Part shown: piece by piece, positions 1-9,265 of the stretch
How the letters are laid out: each line of letters opens with the position of its first letter
Position numbering within the stretch: the stretch's first letter is position 1
Source: Pseudomonas luteola NBRC 103146
Lineage (GTDB): Bacteria > Pseudomonadota > Gammaproteobacteria > Pseudomonadales > Pseudomonadaceae
DNA length: 64,000 bases
Reading direction: 5' to 3'
Assembly: GCF_002091675.1 (NCBI RefSeq)
Contig: NZ_BDAE01000009.1
Coordinates: 106,628 to 170,627, forward strand
Made by a program: the position numbers and the translations under genes
The notes under the pieces: model-generated
The model's input: the letters and a program-made list of their open reading frames with translations, nothing else
Databases searched by the model: none
What the model was told of the DNA's origin: nothing

Positions 1-1349
1 TTGAGATACCGATACATGTATGTCCGGTTGGGGAGCTGCGTCAGCGGATCATACTTGGACAGATGCTCGTAATGGGCCTGAGCTTCCATTTCGTCTGTAA
101 TGTCGCTAAGGGTCCCGCGATATCCGGATAAGACGCCCTCCGTCCAAACAGACCGAAGATAAAGATGCCCCACACGTTTATGTCCTTCGCGGTCCATGTA
201 AAAGCATTCCAGGGCTTTTGGGGTACCTGCTGATTCCTGATCTTGTTGGGCGCTTTCCTGGAAGTCCGTTTCGCTGAAATCAATAAGCTCCTGTAGCGGC
301 TTCCCCAGCCACTCGTGAACACTAAAGCCGGTGCTGACTGCGAACCGGTCAGAAAGATAGGTCAGCTCACGTCGGGCATTCGTCTCCCAGATCCAGTTTG
401 AAGAAGCCTCGGCAACATCCCGAAAACGAGCCTCGCTATGCTCCAGGGCTTCATGGCTGCTGTCGATCAATGCAGCCGCGCGCAGTGATCGGCGCTTGAG
501 TTTGATTAAAACCAGATACAGGGCAAATGCTGTAAGTACCAGCAGAGGCAGCATTACGCTTAGCAGTACACCGCCAGGACGCTCTGCCTGCCAGCTGAGC
601 AGAAAAGGAACGCCATAGTCCTCACTTATGATAAGGCTGGCGCTATCCTTTTCTGCCGGCCCGGCTTTTAAATTGACAATGCCAGAGGCCGTACCCATCG
701 ACGCCAGCTTCTGCTGATCCAGCCGTTCAACAAAGAGCATGATAGGGAGCTGGTCTCGCCTGGGTAGATACGCCACCTGAATGGGTTGAACCAAAGCTGC
801 CGAAACAATCGCCGGTACGCCATCAACCTGATAAAACCCCTGAACATACGTAAGCGGAGGCTCGCTCCGGAGTCGGTCCAGCATTGCCGGCAAGTCGCCT
901 TCGATCCACTGGAGTGCATCCTTGGGGTCGACCGTATCCTTTAAAAAGGCATAACGGGTATTTTGCGAGCCGTCGACAACCAGGACGGCGTCCAGCCCAT
1001 ACTGCGACAGCAGCGAGCCGGCCAGCTTATCTTCTTCACGCGCCCATTTCGTATCGACCGCAGGATAGAGGTGCATGAAATTCTCCTCCCAGCGGGCATA
1101 GTCCATGAGTGTCGCCACTGTGGACTTCTTACGGGTATCGATAGCATTGCGCAAGGCCTGCTCACCACTGGTAATGGCCTTATTATCTAACGACCAGGCG
1201 ATATAGCTCGTGACGGCGCCTGCCAGGGCGAACAGGCTCAACATCAGGACGGTAAACATCAACACAGAGCGACGGGTCAGCTCAGTGTGGCTTTGTGAAC
1301 GAAACGGCTCGTCCTTTTTCATGGCTGGCGGGGGCGGAGAAATAGGCAT
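1..1349 (-). CDS. CHASE4-PAS-GGDEF signalling protein (probable diguanylate cyclase), 3' end outside window
   Basis: The frame is open from the ATG at 1349 to the left edge, about 449 codons. Translation gives a short cytoplasmic N-terminus, a membrane segment near residues 28-50, a periplasmic domain with the CHASE4 hallmark DYARWEENF, a second membrane segment near 265-290, a PAS domain (NWIWETNARRELTYLS), and the start of a GGDEF domain (YDPLTQLPNRTYMY) at the edge. It should sense an extracytoplasmic signal and make c-di-GMP; an EAL domain may follow outside the window, so it could be a dual cyclase/phosphodiesterase. The catalytic GGDEF motif itself is not visible. A second in-frame ATG at 1322 is an alternative start, as the ribosome site of the first is weak. 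It is divergent from the chemoreceptor gene. Confidence 0.88.
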   Translation of the reverse strand, partial: MPISPPPPAMKKDEPFRSQSHTELTRRSVLMFTVLMLSLFALAGAVTSYIAWSLDNKAITSGEQALRNAIDTRKKSTVATLMDYARWEENFMHLYPAVDTKWAREEDKLAGSLLSQYGLDAVLVVDGSQNTRYAFLKDTVDPKDALQWIEGDLPAMLDRLRSEPPLTYVQGFYQVDGVPAIVSAALVQPIQVAYLPRRDQLPIMLFVERLDQQKLASMGTASGIVNLKAGPAEKDSASLIISEDYGVPFLLSWQAERPGGVLLSVMLPLLVLTAFALYLVLIKLKRRSLRAAALIDSSHEALEHSEARFRDVAEASSNWIWETNARRELTYLSDRFAVSTGFSVHEWLGKPLQELIDFSETDFQESAQQDQESAGTPKALECFYMDREGHKRVGHLYLRSVWTEGVLSGYRGTLSDITDEMEAQAHYEHLSKYDPLTQLPNRTYMYRYL

Positions 1350-1560
1350 GGTCAGGGAGGCGATTCGATAATCTGCTATCAGGTTGTTTTATATCGGCTT
1401 CCGTTCTCGCCGCTGTAGCAAATAATCCGGTTCAGGCGATGTGAGGCACAACCGGGCGGATCAACAGACCATCCGGCAACTTTTGACTCAAGAATTCCGC
1501 ACTGATGCCGCTTCAATACGTATCACTTTGCATGTCCTCTCTGGCCCCCTTATCAAGGTT

Positions 1561-3192
1561 ATGTCTATGAGCCTTCGCTCCCTGAAAATTGCATACCGGA
1601 GCCTGTTTTGCTTTGGCGTTATCGCGGTCATCCTGACCGGGCTGGGGGTGTTCAGCCTGGCACAGATGTCTCATATCCAGGATCAGTCTCGGAAAGTGGA
1701 ACTGAACTCATTGCCCAGTATTGTTGAAAGTGACAATCTGGCCCTGCAAATGGCCCGTATTCGTATAGAGGCGTTGCGCCTGATTGCCTTGCCAGATGCT
1801 GAAATACTGCGGAAGACTCAGCAGAAAATTAAGGATCTAGGACAGTTGGTTGACGCTGGCTTCAAGCGCTATGAGCCTCTGGTCAGTACGCCGGAAGAGG
1901 GCAAGGCGCTACAGCAATTGCAGGCTATCTACCGTGATTACATGACCAATACGGATCAGCTTGTAGCATTAATGGTCAGCGGCCGGATCGATGATGCCCG
2001 TAAGCAGGTCACGGGTGGCATGGCCAGCCTTGGCTTGAGCATGAACGAGCAGACCGAGAAATTGCGTACCCTGAACCAGCAAGCTGCCAAAGCCTTTGGC
2101 GAAGATGCACAGGCAGTGTATAGCAGCTCCGTATCCATTACCCTGACGGTTATCGGCTGCGCCTTGGGCCTTACGATTCTGCTCGCCTGGCGTCTGACCT
2201 TAAGTCTGTCCAAGCCTATTCTCGAAGCTGTGCAGGCCGCGGAGGCCATCGCGTCGGGTGACCTAACCCACCGGCTGGAAACAACCGGTACAGATGAGGC
2301 CGCTCAGCTGCTCAAAGCTATGGGAAAAATGCAGGGCAATCTGCGCGATACGCTTGAGCAGATCAACCGGTCGGCTGAGCAGCTGGCTGCTGCGACTGAA
2401 GAAATGAGCGCAGTCATGAGCGAAAGTACGCAGGGACTGCAACAGCAGAACAGCGAAATTGAGATGGCAGCTACTGCAGTCACCGAGATGAGCCAGGCCG
2501 TTGAAGAAGTAGCGGGTAACGCGACGTCGACGTCAGTCGCCTCCAAGGCAGCAGCCGAAACCGCGCGCCAAGGGCAGCGTCAGCTTAACGATACCCTCAG
2601 TGCTATTGGTGTCCTGACGGACAACGTTCTGAGCGCTTCTGAGCAGGCACGTCAGCTGGCCGAACAGACACGCAACATCAGCCAGGTGCTGGATGTCATC
2701 CGGTCCGTAGCGGAGCAGACCAACCTGCTGGCGCTGAACGCTGCAATCGAGGCGGCCAGAGCAGGGGACGCGGGTCGCGGGTTTGCTGTTGTAGCAGACG
2801 AGGTACGCTCACTGGCACACCGGACCAGTGATTCTACCCGAGAAATCGAGGCCATGATTGGCAGCATTCAGCAGGGGACTACTCATACCGTAGACGCCTT
2901 GCTGACCAGTGCAGATCAGGCCAGGCAAACCCAGGAGCAGGCTGAGGCGGCAAGCCATGCACTAGGCACAATCAACGATGCGGTTAACGGTATCGATGAG
3001 CGTAACCTGGTCATTGCCAGCGCTGCTGAGGAGCAGGCACAGGTGGCCCGAGAGGTGGATCGTAACCTGGTTCGTATTCGTGATCTGTCTATCCAGACGT
3101 CCGCGGGTGCAGAACAGACCCATACAGCCAGCCAGGAGCTTTCTCGCCTGGCTGGAGACCTAAGCGGGATGGTTCGCCGGTTCAGAGTGTGA
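1561..3192 (+). CDS. Methyl-accepting chemotaxis protein
   Basis: A chemoreceptor of about 543 residues from the ATG at 1561, preceded by AAGG. The frame is open back to a GTG at 1441, but that extension is not receptor-like. Order of parts: cytoplasmic start, TM1 (about 13-36), periplasmic four-helix-bundle type ligand domain, TM2 (about 189-211, rich in I/L/V), HAMP linker (ASGDLTHRLE), then the cytoplasmic coiled-coil signalling domain with the conserved hairpin tip (EQTNLLALNAAIEAARAGDAGRGFAVVADEV), which couples to CheA/CheW. The length is normal for the family. The ligand cannot be predicted. It lies between two c-di-GMP genes and has no chemotaxis operon partners here, as is common for pseudomonad receptors. 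Confidence 0.95.
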   Translation: MSMSLRSLKIAYRSLFCFGVIAVILTGLGVFSLAQMSHIQDQSRKVELNSLPSIVESDNLALQMARIRIEALRLIALPDAEILRKTQQKIKDLGQLVDAGFKRYEPLVSTPEEGKALQQLQAIYRDYMTNTDQLVALMVSGRIDDARKQVTGGMASLGLSMNEQTEKLRTLNQQAAKAFGEDAQAVYSSSVSITLTVIGCALGLTILLAWRLTLSLSKPILEAVQAAEAIASGDLTHRLETTGTDEAAQLLKAMGKMQGNLRDTLEQINRSAEQLAAATEEMSAVMSESTQGLQQQNSEIEMAATAVTEMSQAVEEVAGNATSTSVASKAAAETARQGQRQLNDTLSAIGVLTDNVLSASEQARQLAEQTRNISQVLDVIRSVAEQTNLLALNAAIEAARAGDAGRGFAVVADEVRSLAHRTSDSTREIEAMIGSIQQGTTHTVDALLTSADQARQTQEQAEAASHALGTINDAVNGIDERNLVIASAAEEQAQVAREVDRNLVRIRDLSIQTSAGAEQTHTASQELSRLAGDLSGMVRRFRV

Positions 3193-3334
3193 CCGACTGG
3201 CAGGATGATGCTGATTAACAGACATCGTTCTGCCCTACGTTTCGGCTAGGTAACGCAACGGAATGTGATAAATGCGTCCTTTATGGAAGGGCGTTTGTAA
3301 GCCCTCGTTGCAGTCCATGCCCTAAGGTAGGTTT

Positions 3335-4876
3335 ATGTCTCATCCCGATTCAATGGTTTCGAAGAAACTCAAACGCCTACCTCTGGAAACGTTAACGATG
3401 GCCTTTCTGGGCTTGGTGTTTGTGTCCTTGGTAGGGTTTGATTTCTGGCAAAGCTGGCATGCGCGAGACGTTCAACTGCAGCAGTCCGAGAGCACAACGC
3501 TCAACCTGACTCGCGCGTTGGCCCAACATGCTGAGGACTCGTTCCAAGAAGTGGATGTAGCGCTCATGAGCCTTCAGCACTTGCTGGAGCAGGGTGATGA
3601 GATATCGTTTAAACCAGAAGCGCTGCATACGCTGCTTGAAAAATATGCGGGCTCCCTAGAGCAGGTCGAGGGCCTTTTTGTTTTTGACGAGCAGGGCAAT
3701 TGGAGGGCAACCTCTTTAGGTGAAACGCCATGGAAAGGCCAGAACTCAGACCGAGGCTACTTTAGATTTCACAATCAGAACACAACTGAAGACCCCTTCA
3801 TTAGCCGTGCCATTCATTCCCGTTCTACAGGCAATTGGATTATCCCGATATCCCGGCGTGTTACCGACAAACAAGGGCGTTTTGCAGGCGTAGTGCTGGC
3901 TACGGTCAGGATGGAGTATTTTCTCGACTTCTACAGGCACATCGAATTGGGGCCTTCAGGTGCCATTGTGCTGGCGATGCCGGACGGCACGATTCTGAGT
4001 CGACGCCCCTTCAAAGACGAATATCTGGTGGGCAAACACCTTGCCCAGAGCTACGTCATTACCACAGCATTGGCTCAGGCGCCTTCCGGCATCGTGACTA
4101 TCAAAGCGGTAATTGATGGGGTTGAGCGCCTGTATGGCTACCAGCTGATAGATAAATATTCCTTGTTGGTAATGGTGGCAATGAGCAAGAAAGAGCTCTT
4201 GTCGGACTGGACCGGTGATACGCAACGCTCAGCCATCATTGTCGCCAGCCTCATTATCGTGATGTCGCTGTTCGGCTTGGTGTTGATGCGCCAGATCGGG
4301 CATGCCAATACAGTCAAGGCTGAACTGATCGAGGCGCACCGTGCGCTGGAAAGGCAGGCCTTGTCTGACGGACTGACTGAATTGGCCAATCGTCGCTATT
4401 TCGATATGGCATTGCATCAGGAACTCAAGCGGGCAGAACGCTCGGGGCAACCGCTAAGCCTGATCATGCTGGATATCGACTTTTTCAAGGGCTACAACGA
4501 CCATTACGGACACCCTGCAGGCGACTATTGCCTGAAACAGGTCGCACAGGCGCTAAAGCATAGTCTCCCACGATCGGGTGATTTTGCGGCAAGGTATGGT
4601 GGTGAGGAAATGGCGGCCATCTTGCCAGCCTGCGACAGGCAAGGCGCCTGGATAGTTGCCAAGCGTATCCAGGACCAGATACGTAAGCTAAAGCTTGAGC
4701 ATCACACCAGTCCATTCGGCATGGTCACTGTCAGCGGTGGTATTCATACATATATGCCCGGCGAGGACGGCGTCCTGACTGGACAAACATTGATTGAGTG
4801 TGCAGACAGTGCTTTATATGAAGCCAAACGTAATGGGCGAAACCGGATGGTGGCGACTGAGAGTAGTCATACGTGA
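3335..4876 (+). CDS. Membrane diguanylate cyclase with Cache-type sensor and GGDEF domain
   Basis: A 513-residue protein: TM1 near residues 23-42, a large periplasmic double-Cache/PDC-like region (SRAIHSRSTGNWIIPISRRV), TM2 near 290-310, then a GGDEF domain. The active-site motif is GGEEM, an accepted variant, preceded five residues upstream by RSGD, which matches the inhibitory I-site RxxD. It is therefore predicted to make c-di-GMP from two GTP with product inhibition. There is no EAL domain. The upstream gap has no shared reading frame with the chemoreceptor gene, so it is probably transcribed separately. Confidence 0.93.
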   Translation: MSHPDSMVSKKLKRLPLETLTMAFLGLVFVSLVGFDFWQSWHARDVQLQQSESTTLNLTRALAQHAEDSFQEVDVALMSLQHLLEQGDEISFKPEALHTLLEKYAGSLEQVEGLFVFDEQGNWRATSLGETPWKGQNSDRGYFRFHNQNTTEDPFISRAIHSRSTGNWIIPISRRVTDKQGRFAGVVLATVRMEYFLDFYRHIELGPSGAIVLAMPDGTILSRRPFKDEYLVGKHLAQSYVITTALAQAPSGIVTIKAVIDGVERLYGYQLIDKYSLLVMVAMSKKELLSDWTGDTQRSAIIVASLIIVMSLFGLVLMRQIGHANTVKAELIEAHRALERQALSDGLTELANRRYFDMALHQELKRAERSGQPLSLIMLDIDFFKGYNDHYGHPAGDYCLKQVAQALKHSLPRSGDFAARYGGEEMAAILPACDRQGAWIVAKRIQDQIRKLKLEHHTSPFGMVTVSGGIHTYMPGEDGVLTGQTLIECADSALYEAKRNGRNRMVATESSHT

Positions 4877-5140
4877 TTAGCAGAGGAGACGTGAGAGGGG
4901 TTCCCGGACATGGGCTCTATACGCAGGTCCGGTACTACTGATAATTCTAATACTCCATTTAACATAAGATATATTATGCGAATCTAAGAATAAGTCTCAT
5001 AGGAGCATAATCGACACATTTCCCCGGTGTTTCATTTCCGATTAAAGCACTAATCGGAAATTCATTACCTGCAGTACAAACTATTCAGGTCTTACTCCTG
5101 CGATCAATTTCTGCTTCATAAAGATGAATGACTGACGTTT

Positions 5141-5467
5141 TTAGGATGAGCCTGATGGTGCCTCGCTAATAACTCGGCAGCCTTTACGCAGGCGAATCTC
5201 TTCGTCAGAGGGTCTAATCGAGACAAACCTGAATTCAAGATTGTCATAGATTTCAAGATATCCCCACTCCAGACTCAATTCATCTTGTTCTTGCTCAGGT
5301 GGTTTTGCCCACCAAGGTTCACGACTGATCAACCTCGCCATGGTCTCTACCTGATATCTCTGTACAGTAAACATCAGCGAAACGGTTTTTTGATAATTTC
5401 TGCGGGTTGAGCCTCGTACAACTGCAGACATAAGGTTGGTAACGTTCCCTGTTAGTGCTCTGACCAC
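5141..5467 (-). CDS. Hypothetical protein, 108 residues
   Basis: An open frame beginning at a GTG (5467), with an ATG 12 codons further in at 5431. The product is soluble and has no signal peptide or motif I recognise; the second half is acidic and ends in a basic stretch (RLRKGCRVISEAPSGSS). It runs in the same direction as, and downstream of, the glycosyltransferase gene, 44 nt away. Composition looks coding, but I see no homologue. The start is uncertain. Confidence 0.45.
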   Translation of the reverse strand: MVRALTGNVTNLMSAVVRGSTRRNYQKTVSLMFTVQRYQVETMARLISREPWWAKPPEQEQDELSLEWGYLEIYDNLEFRFVSIRPSDEEIRLRKGCRVISEAPSGSS

Positions 5468-5511
5468 CTTATCTCTTTCGATAAGCTTTTAGGTTTAAAG
5501 ATCTCGATCAG

Positions 5512-6831
5512 TCATGGGCTTGAAAGTGATAACTCAGACTGGAAAAAAGAATCAACCGCCTGTTTAAGTGCTAAGGCAGGATCGAGTTCCCTATACTGTT
5601 GACTCAATGTCATCGCGGCCCTTTTGAATCGCGCCTCCCTCAAAACCGTTGCGACGGCCTCTGATAAATCCTGCGTGGCGGGACGATCTGTTTTGAGGTT
5701 GATACCTGCACCTGCCCACGCTACCCGTGCTGCAACTTCTGCCTTGTCTTCCGAGGTGCCTGCAATCACAAGCGGAACGCCATGTCGCAATGCCTGTTGT
5801 ACGCCACCGTACCCGCCGTTGGTAACCATGACATCGACGTACGGAAGCATCTGCTCATAAGGCAAATAGTCAGCCATGTAGGCATTTTGGGTAACAAATG
5901 GCTTGGTGTGCTCCCCTGGTTTACCGGCTGTAGCAATTACCAGCGCGTTACTAGCTGCAAGAGCATCAAGCGTTGGATATACCAGGTTCTCCAGGTTACG
6001 AGCTACGGTGCCTTGAGTGACAAAAATAACAGGCCGACCCTCTGCTTTCGCTGCATCGACTTCACCCCACCAAGCTGGTAAAGAATAGGCTTGTACTTGG
6101 CTTGGCGCAGTACCTATCAATTTTACAGAGGGAGGAAGACAGGCTCCGGCATATTCCAGTCCTGGAACAGTCATCTGCAGAAATATGTCCGGAAGTAGCG
6201 TGGTGGCATCCATAAAGGAATAAGGCATAGGCCTTGTACCGAATGTGCCCAGGGCGGCATCAAGGGCTGCTTTTGAGCCCCGCATCTCCCTGCCAAAATC
6301 ACGACTTAACTGTACATAACGTTGTCTTTCGTGTTCGGTAGTAGCAGGAGGAAGTCCTTTACCAAAGGGTGCCAGATGGTCTGCACTAAGCATTAGAGGT
6401 GTTATCCCGAGTGAGATCAAGCCGGCAGGTCGTGCGCCAGAGGATCGCAGCTGGAATGGCCATCCTCCTGCAAACATATGATTGGTTATGAGCACAGCAG
6501 GCTCATCGCTTTCGCCTAGTACAGCTTGAACTGTCTTGGTCTGGTCGACCAATGGCTGGATAAATAGGACGCGGAAATCGAAGTCAAGCAGCTGAGGACC
6601 AGGCCGCAGCTTTTTACGGTCAGGAAAGGTTTGGTTGACATCCCGCGCATCATAATCCGCTGTACCTTGTAACGTAACATGCCGGATACCTTCCTGCTCA
6701 ACACGTTCTTTTGATGCAGACCCCGTAATAAAAGTGATGTCGTACCCCTGCTCTTTCAGGCGCGGCAACAATGACAAAACGGGAAGTACATGACCTACCT
6801 GGGGCGTGGTTGCAACGATAATTCGAGGCAT
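5512..6831 (-). CDS. GT1-type glycosyltransferase (UDP-glycosyltransferase/MGT-like)
   Basis: About 439 residues from the ATG at 6831, with AAGG seven bases upstream; the frame also begins with a TTG one codon earlier. The N-terminal Rossmann half begins with a typical acceptor-side motif (ATTPQVGHVLPVLSLLPRLKEQGYD). The C-terminal half has the nucleotide-sugar region (VIFVTQGT, then DYLPYEQMLPYVDVMVTNGGYGGVQQALRHGVPLVIAG), which matches the GT-B/GT1 signature. It probably transfers a sugar to a lipid, macrolide-like or other small acceptor, as RhlB-like and macrolide glycosyltransferases do. Substrate and donor cannot be inferred. No biosynthetic partners are adjacent. The gene is divergent from the curlin-repeat gene across a 570-nt AT-rich gap. 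Confidence 0.88.
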   Translation of the reverse strand: MPRIIVATTPQVGHVLPVLSLLPRLKEQGYDITFITGSASKERVEQEGIRHVTLQGTADYDARDVNQTFPDRKKLRPGPQLLDFDFRVLFIQPLVDQTKTVQAVLGESDEPAVLITNHMFAGGWPFQLRSSGARPAGLISLGITPLMLSADHLAPFGKGLPPATTEHERQRYVQLSRDFGREMRGSKAALDAALGTFGTRPMPYSFMDATTLLPDIFLQMTVPGLEYAGACLPPSVKLIGTAPSQVQAYSLPAWWGEVDAAKAEGRPVIFVTQGTVARNLENLVYPTLDALAASNALVIATAGKPGEHTKPFVTQNAYMADYLPYEQMLPYVDVMVTNGGYGGVQQALRHGVPLVIAGTSEDKAEVAARVAWAGAGINLKTDRPATQDLSEAVATVLREARFKRAAMTLSQQYRELDPALALKQAVDSFFQSELSLSSP

Positions 6832-7018
6832 CAAATAACCTTAATCAATGGTGTATGAATCAAGGTATACCGGTCATCCATGACATCCTTACTAAGGAAC
6901 ACTGACAGGCTTTCTCGTATGTCCTATGTCGTGCTGATGTTTGAAGCGTTGGCGAGATAGCTAGGCCGAAGGTGGCGCCAGGACCATCTATGACGGTTCG
7001 AGAACATCTGGTTAATGA

Positions 7019-7053
7019 TTAAATTGGCTAAAACCCTTTTTTAGCCAATTTAA
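7019..7053. repeat. Perfect 15-bp AT-rich inverted repeat in a divergent intergenic gap (6832-7405)
   Basis: TTAAATTGGCTAAAA (7019-7033) is repeated exactly inverted at 7039-7053 with a 5-nt loop. It lies between the divergent starts of the glycosyltransferase and curlin genes, so a simple terminator role is unlikely unless an unseen short transcript ends here; an operator or a hairpin in a long leader is possible. The rest of 6832-7405 is AT-rich and I see no gene in it. Confidence 0.7.
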
Positions 7054-7405
7054 GATTTGATGGAGCAGTAACATCTAAGCAAAAAGAGTTTTAGGTTGCA
7101 CTCAGATCAATCTGATTACTAATAAAATCCTTAATATCCTCAGAATTAATCCTTTATTTTTTCTAGAATCAATCCTTCAGCTAGTAGCGCTGCGATCAAG
7201 CGTGTCTAACAATGCTTAGACCGCTAAATAAGAGCAGGCTAAAGACCCACCCTCACCTCTATATGCCATTGCTTTTTTAAAAAATTAGTGGATGTTCGTC
7301 TAGAGCTTGGGAGTGCCGGCAGTCTTTTACTTGGTGGAACATAACCTTAAATCATCACAAAAACGCACCTCTCACGCTTGCTAAGTCAAGGAAAAGGCTG
7401 AACAT

Positions 7406-8401
7406 ATGCTTACCATCAAACCTCTTGCTGCTGCCATCCTGATCATAATCAGCTCCCAAGCTTTCGCGGAGATGAATACTGCCGAAGTACAGCAAGTCGG
7501 TACTAACAATACAGGTTCGCTAGAGCAGCAGGGCAGCGGAAATTACGCCTATCTTCAACAGGACAGCCAAGAGAATAGCCAGGCTGAGATCTTTCAGAAC
7601 GGCACTAGCAATAGTGGATCGGTTTATCAGCTACAGGGTTCCGATAACAACGCTGATATAACTCAGCGGGGTGATAGCAATAACGCCACTGTCCGTATTG
7701 GCGAAAACGGAGGTGGGAATACATTCGGCTCAAGTGTCAGTACCTACCAGGAAGGCAACGCAAACACGCTTGATATTACGGTGACTGGCTATGCAGCAGG
7801 TGTAACGACGTCTTCGGTTGGTGACAACAACTCAATTCGCGGTGAAGTAACCGGTGGTATTTCTGGCGCCACGTTGAGCCAGGTGGGTAATAATAACGGT
7901 ATTGATGTCAACCTTGGATCGTCATCGTACGCCTCAGTTAATCAGGCAGGTAATAACAACACTGCCAGTGTTTCAGGCTCCTCGTACAGGATGGGAAATA
8001 ACAGTACTGAGCTGACGCAAAGCGGTGACGGCAATCACGCCAACACATATATGGGCAGTCAGTTCGGCAAGATCACACTGACACAGGATGGCTTGGGTAA
8101 CCAAGCTGATATTTATTCCAGTGGGCGCTCAATTACCCTCTCGGGTTCAACCCTTGGCAACAATAATACTGTGGATATCGATCAGTCAGTTGAAACCGGA
8201 AGCGCTATATTCGCTCAGTCTGGTGATGAGAATATTCTAAATATCGCGCAGCAAGGTTTTGTTGACAATTTCACTGCAAACGCGACCCAGTTGGGTGTTG
8301 CCAATCACGCAAACATTACCCAAGGTAGTGAGCTAAATGGTGCATCGGCAGTCGTGACCCAGTCTGGTAACAATAACGCGGCTACCATTATTCAGCGCTA
8401 A
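7406..8401 (+). CDS. Curlin-repeat secreted protein (functional amyloid-like), copy 1
   Basis: 331 residues with a Sec signal peptide (AAAILIIISSQAFA, probable cleavage before EMNT) followed almost wholly by degenerate CsgA-like repeats of the form Q-x-G-x-x-N-x-A (TQRGDSNNATV, SQVGNNNGIDV, TQSGDGNHANT, TQSGNNNAATI). The protein is rich in N, Q, G, S and T and has no Cys. It is about twice the length of Escherichia CsgA (about 150 residues). Curlins normally leave through the CsgG channel and are nucleated by CsgB; no csgB, csgE, csgF or csgG is visible here. AAGG-type ribosome sites precede the ATG. It is followed at once by a terminator hairpin. Two more genes of the same family lie at 9266 and 61685. 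Confidence 0.85.
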   Translation: MLTIKPLAAAILIIISSQAFAEMNTAEVQQVGTNNTGSLEQQGSGNYAYLQQDSQENSQAEIFQNGTSNSGSVYQLQGSDNNADITQRGDSNNATVRIGENGGGNTFGSSVSTYQEGNANTLDITVTGYAAGVTTSSVGDNNSIRGEVTGGISGATLSQVGNNNGIDVNLGSSSYASVNQAGNNNTASVSGSSYRMGNNSTELTQSGDGNHANTYMGSQFGKITLTQDGLGNQADIYSSGRSITLSGSTLGNNNTVDIDQSVETGSAIFAQSGDENILNIAQQGFVDNFTANATQLGVANHANITQGSELNGASAVVTQSGNNNAATIIQR

Positions 8402-8410
8402 GCCATACCG

Positions 8411-8438
8411 CCAGCGCTCGAAATAGCGCTGGTCTTTT
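8411..8438 (+). terminator. Rho-independent terminator of curlin-repeat gene 1
   Basis: CCAGCGCT and AGCGCTGG form an 8-bp GC-rich stem with a 6-nt loop, followed by TCTTTT. It begins 10 nt after the stop codon. Confidence 0.8.
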
Positions 8439-8567
8439 GATTTAAGCTCTTAAACGCTCTCCCCTGCGTTAGTTTGCTAAGCTTCTATGAAAAGCGATTT
8501 GTCTGGCTGTCGTGCCTTTTGAAGATGTGTTTAAACCACCACAACCTCAACTGTCCGGCTCAGCGGC

Positions 8568-8735
8568 TTAGTGCTCCGAACGCTTATGCCTCCTACAACG
8601 CTCTGAGCAGTAGCGTACGTCCTCCCAGCAGCGCTCCCACTTTTTGCGCCAGGCAAATGGTAAACCACACACTGGGCAAGTTTTGACTGGAAGTTGACTC
8701 TTTTTCAAAGTGCCTCGTATGCCCTTAACGTTCAT
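8568..8735 (-). CDS. DUF2256 family small zinc-ribbon-like protein
   Basis: A 55-residue protein from the ATG at 8735 to TAA at 8568. It carries the DUF2256 pattern: [19 protein letters not shown], then a C-terminal YCSERCRRH, giving CxxC and CxxxC-type cysteines that could bind a metal. Proteins of this family are short (about 45-60 residues) and of unknown function; they are often found near photolyase or cryptochrome genes, which is not the case here. It is intact. Confidence 0.8.
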   Translation of the reverse strand: MNVKGIRGTLKKSQLPVKTCPVCGLPFAWRKKWERCWEDVRYCSERCRRHKRSEH

Positions 8736-8870
8736 TCTAGTGATTGTAGCAACTGAGCGACCCGCAGCTAGGCTAGCCGTTTGGTGCTTCCGACGGGTAA
8801 CAGCCCTGCTGCTTCGTAGGCGTGTTCTCTTTCAAGAAACCGCTCTCGATGGTGCATGCTGTTTACCGAA

Positions 8871-9212
8871 TCAACCATTAGCCACTGCTGATTGATCCAG
8901 TCTCCGGCACGCTGGATCCATAGCGAGGTAAGTCTCGAGTGCGTCAAGAGATAGGCTTCTTAACTGTGGAATCGGATCATTTAAGGTCTTAAGCAAAGCC
9001 CTTAGCGAGTCGACACATGTTTGGCTGGATACCGCTCTAACGGCAAACTCTCGAACGAAGCCATTATAGTGCTGATTTAACAACGCCTAGTCTGCATCCT
9101 TCGGATAATTCCGGAGAATGGCGTACGCTTCACTTAAACGGCGATTCTCAGAATCGATAACCGTTGCTCTTTTATTGAAAAGTTTTCCGAGCCAATACTT
9201 CCATGTGCGCAT
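8871..9212 (-). pseudogene. Small HEAT-like repeat gene interrupted by an in-frame TAG
   Basis: From an ATG at 9212 the frame reads about 41 codons (MRTWKYWLGKLFNKRATVID onwards), meets a TAG at 9089-9087, and continues without another stop for about 71 codons to a TGA at 8871. Composition looks coding on both sides of the stop. The second part resembles HEAT-type helical pairs (RAVSSQTCVDSLRALLKTL, PIPQLRSLSLDALETYL). I read it as one small gene of about 112 codons broken by a nonsense mutation, or two short remnants. Function unknown. Confidence 0.5.
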
Positions 9213-9229
9213 AGATACATCCATTCGTA

Positions 9230-9258
9230 GCAGCGCGACCGTTTAGCTGCCGCGCTGC
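9230..9258 (-). terminator. GC hairpin after curlin-repeat gene 2
   Basis: GCAGCGCG (9230-9237) pairs with CGCGCTGC (9251-9258), eight nucleotides past the stop of the minus-strand curlin-repeat gene. It lacks a strong U-tract, so efficiency is doubtful. Confidence 0.4.
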
Positions 9259-9265
9259 CTAAACA

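Noticed and set aside
7335..7375. GGAACA followed by TCACAAA before curlin-repeat gene 1, hrp box-like
   Set aside because: The spacer is 13 nt and the -10 differs from CCACNNA, so it does not fit HrpL promoters.
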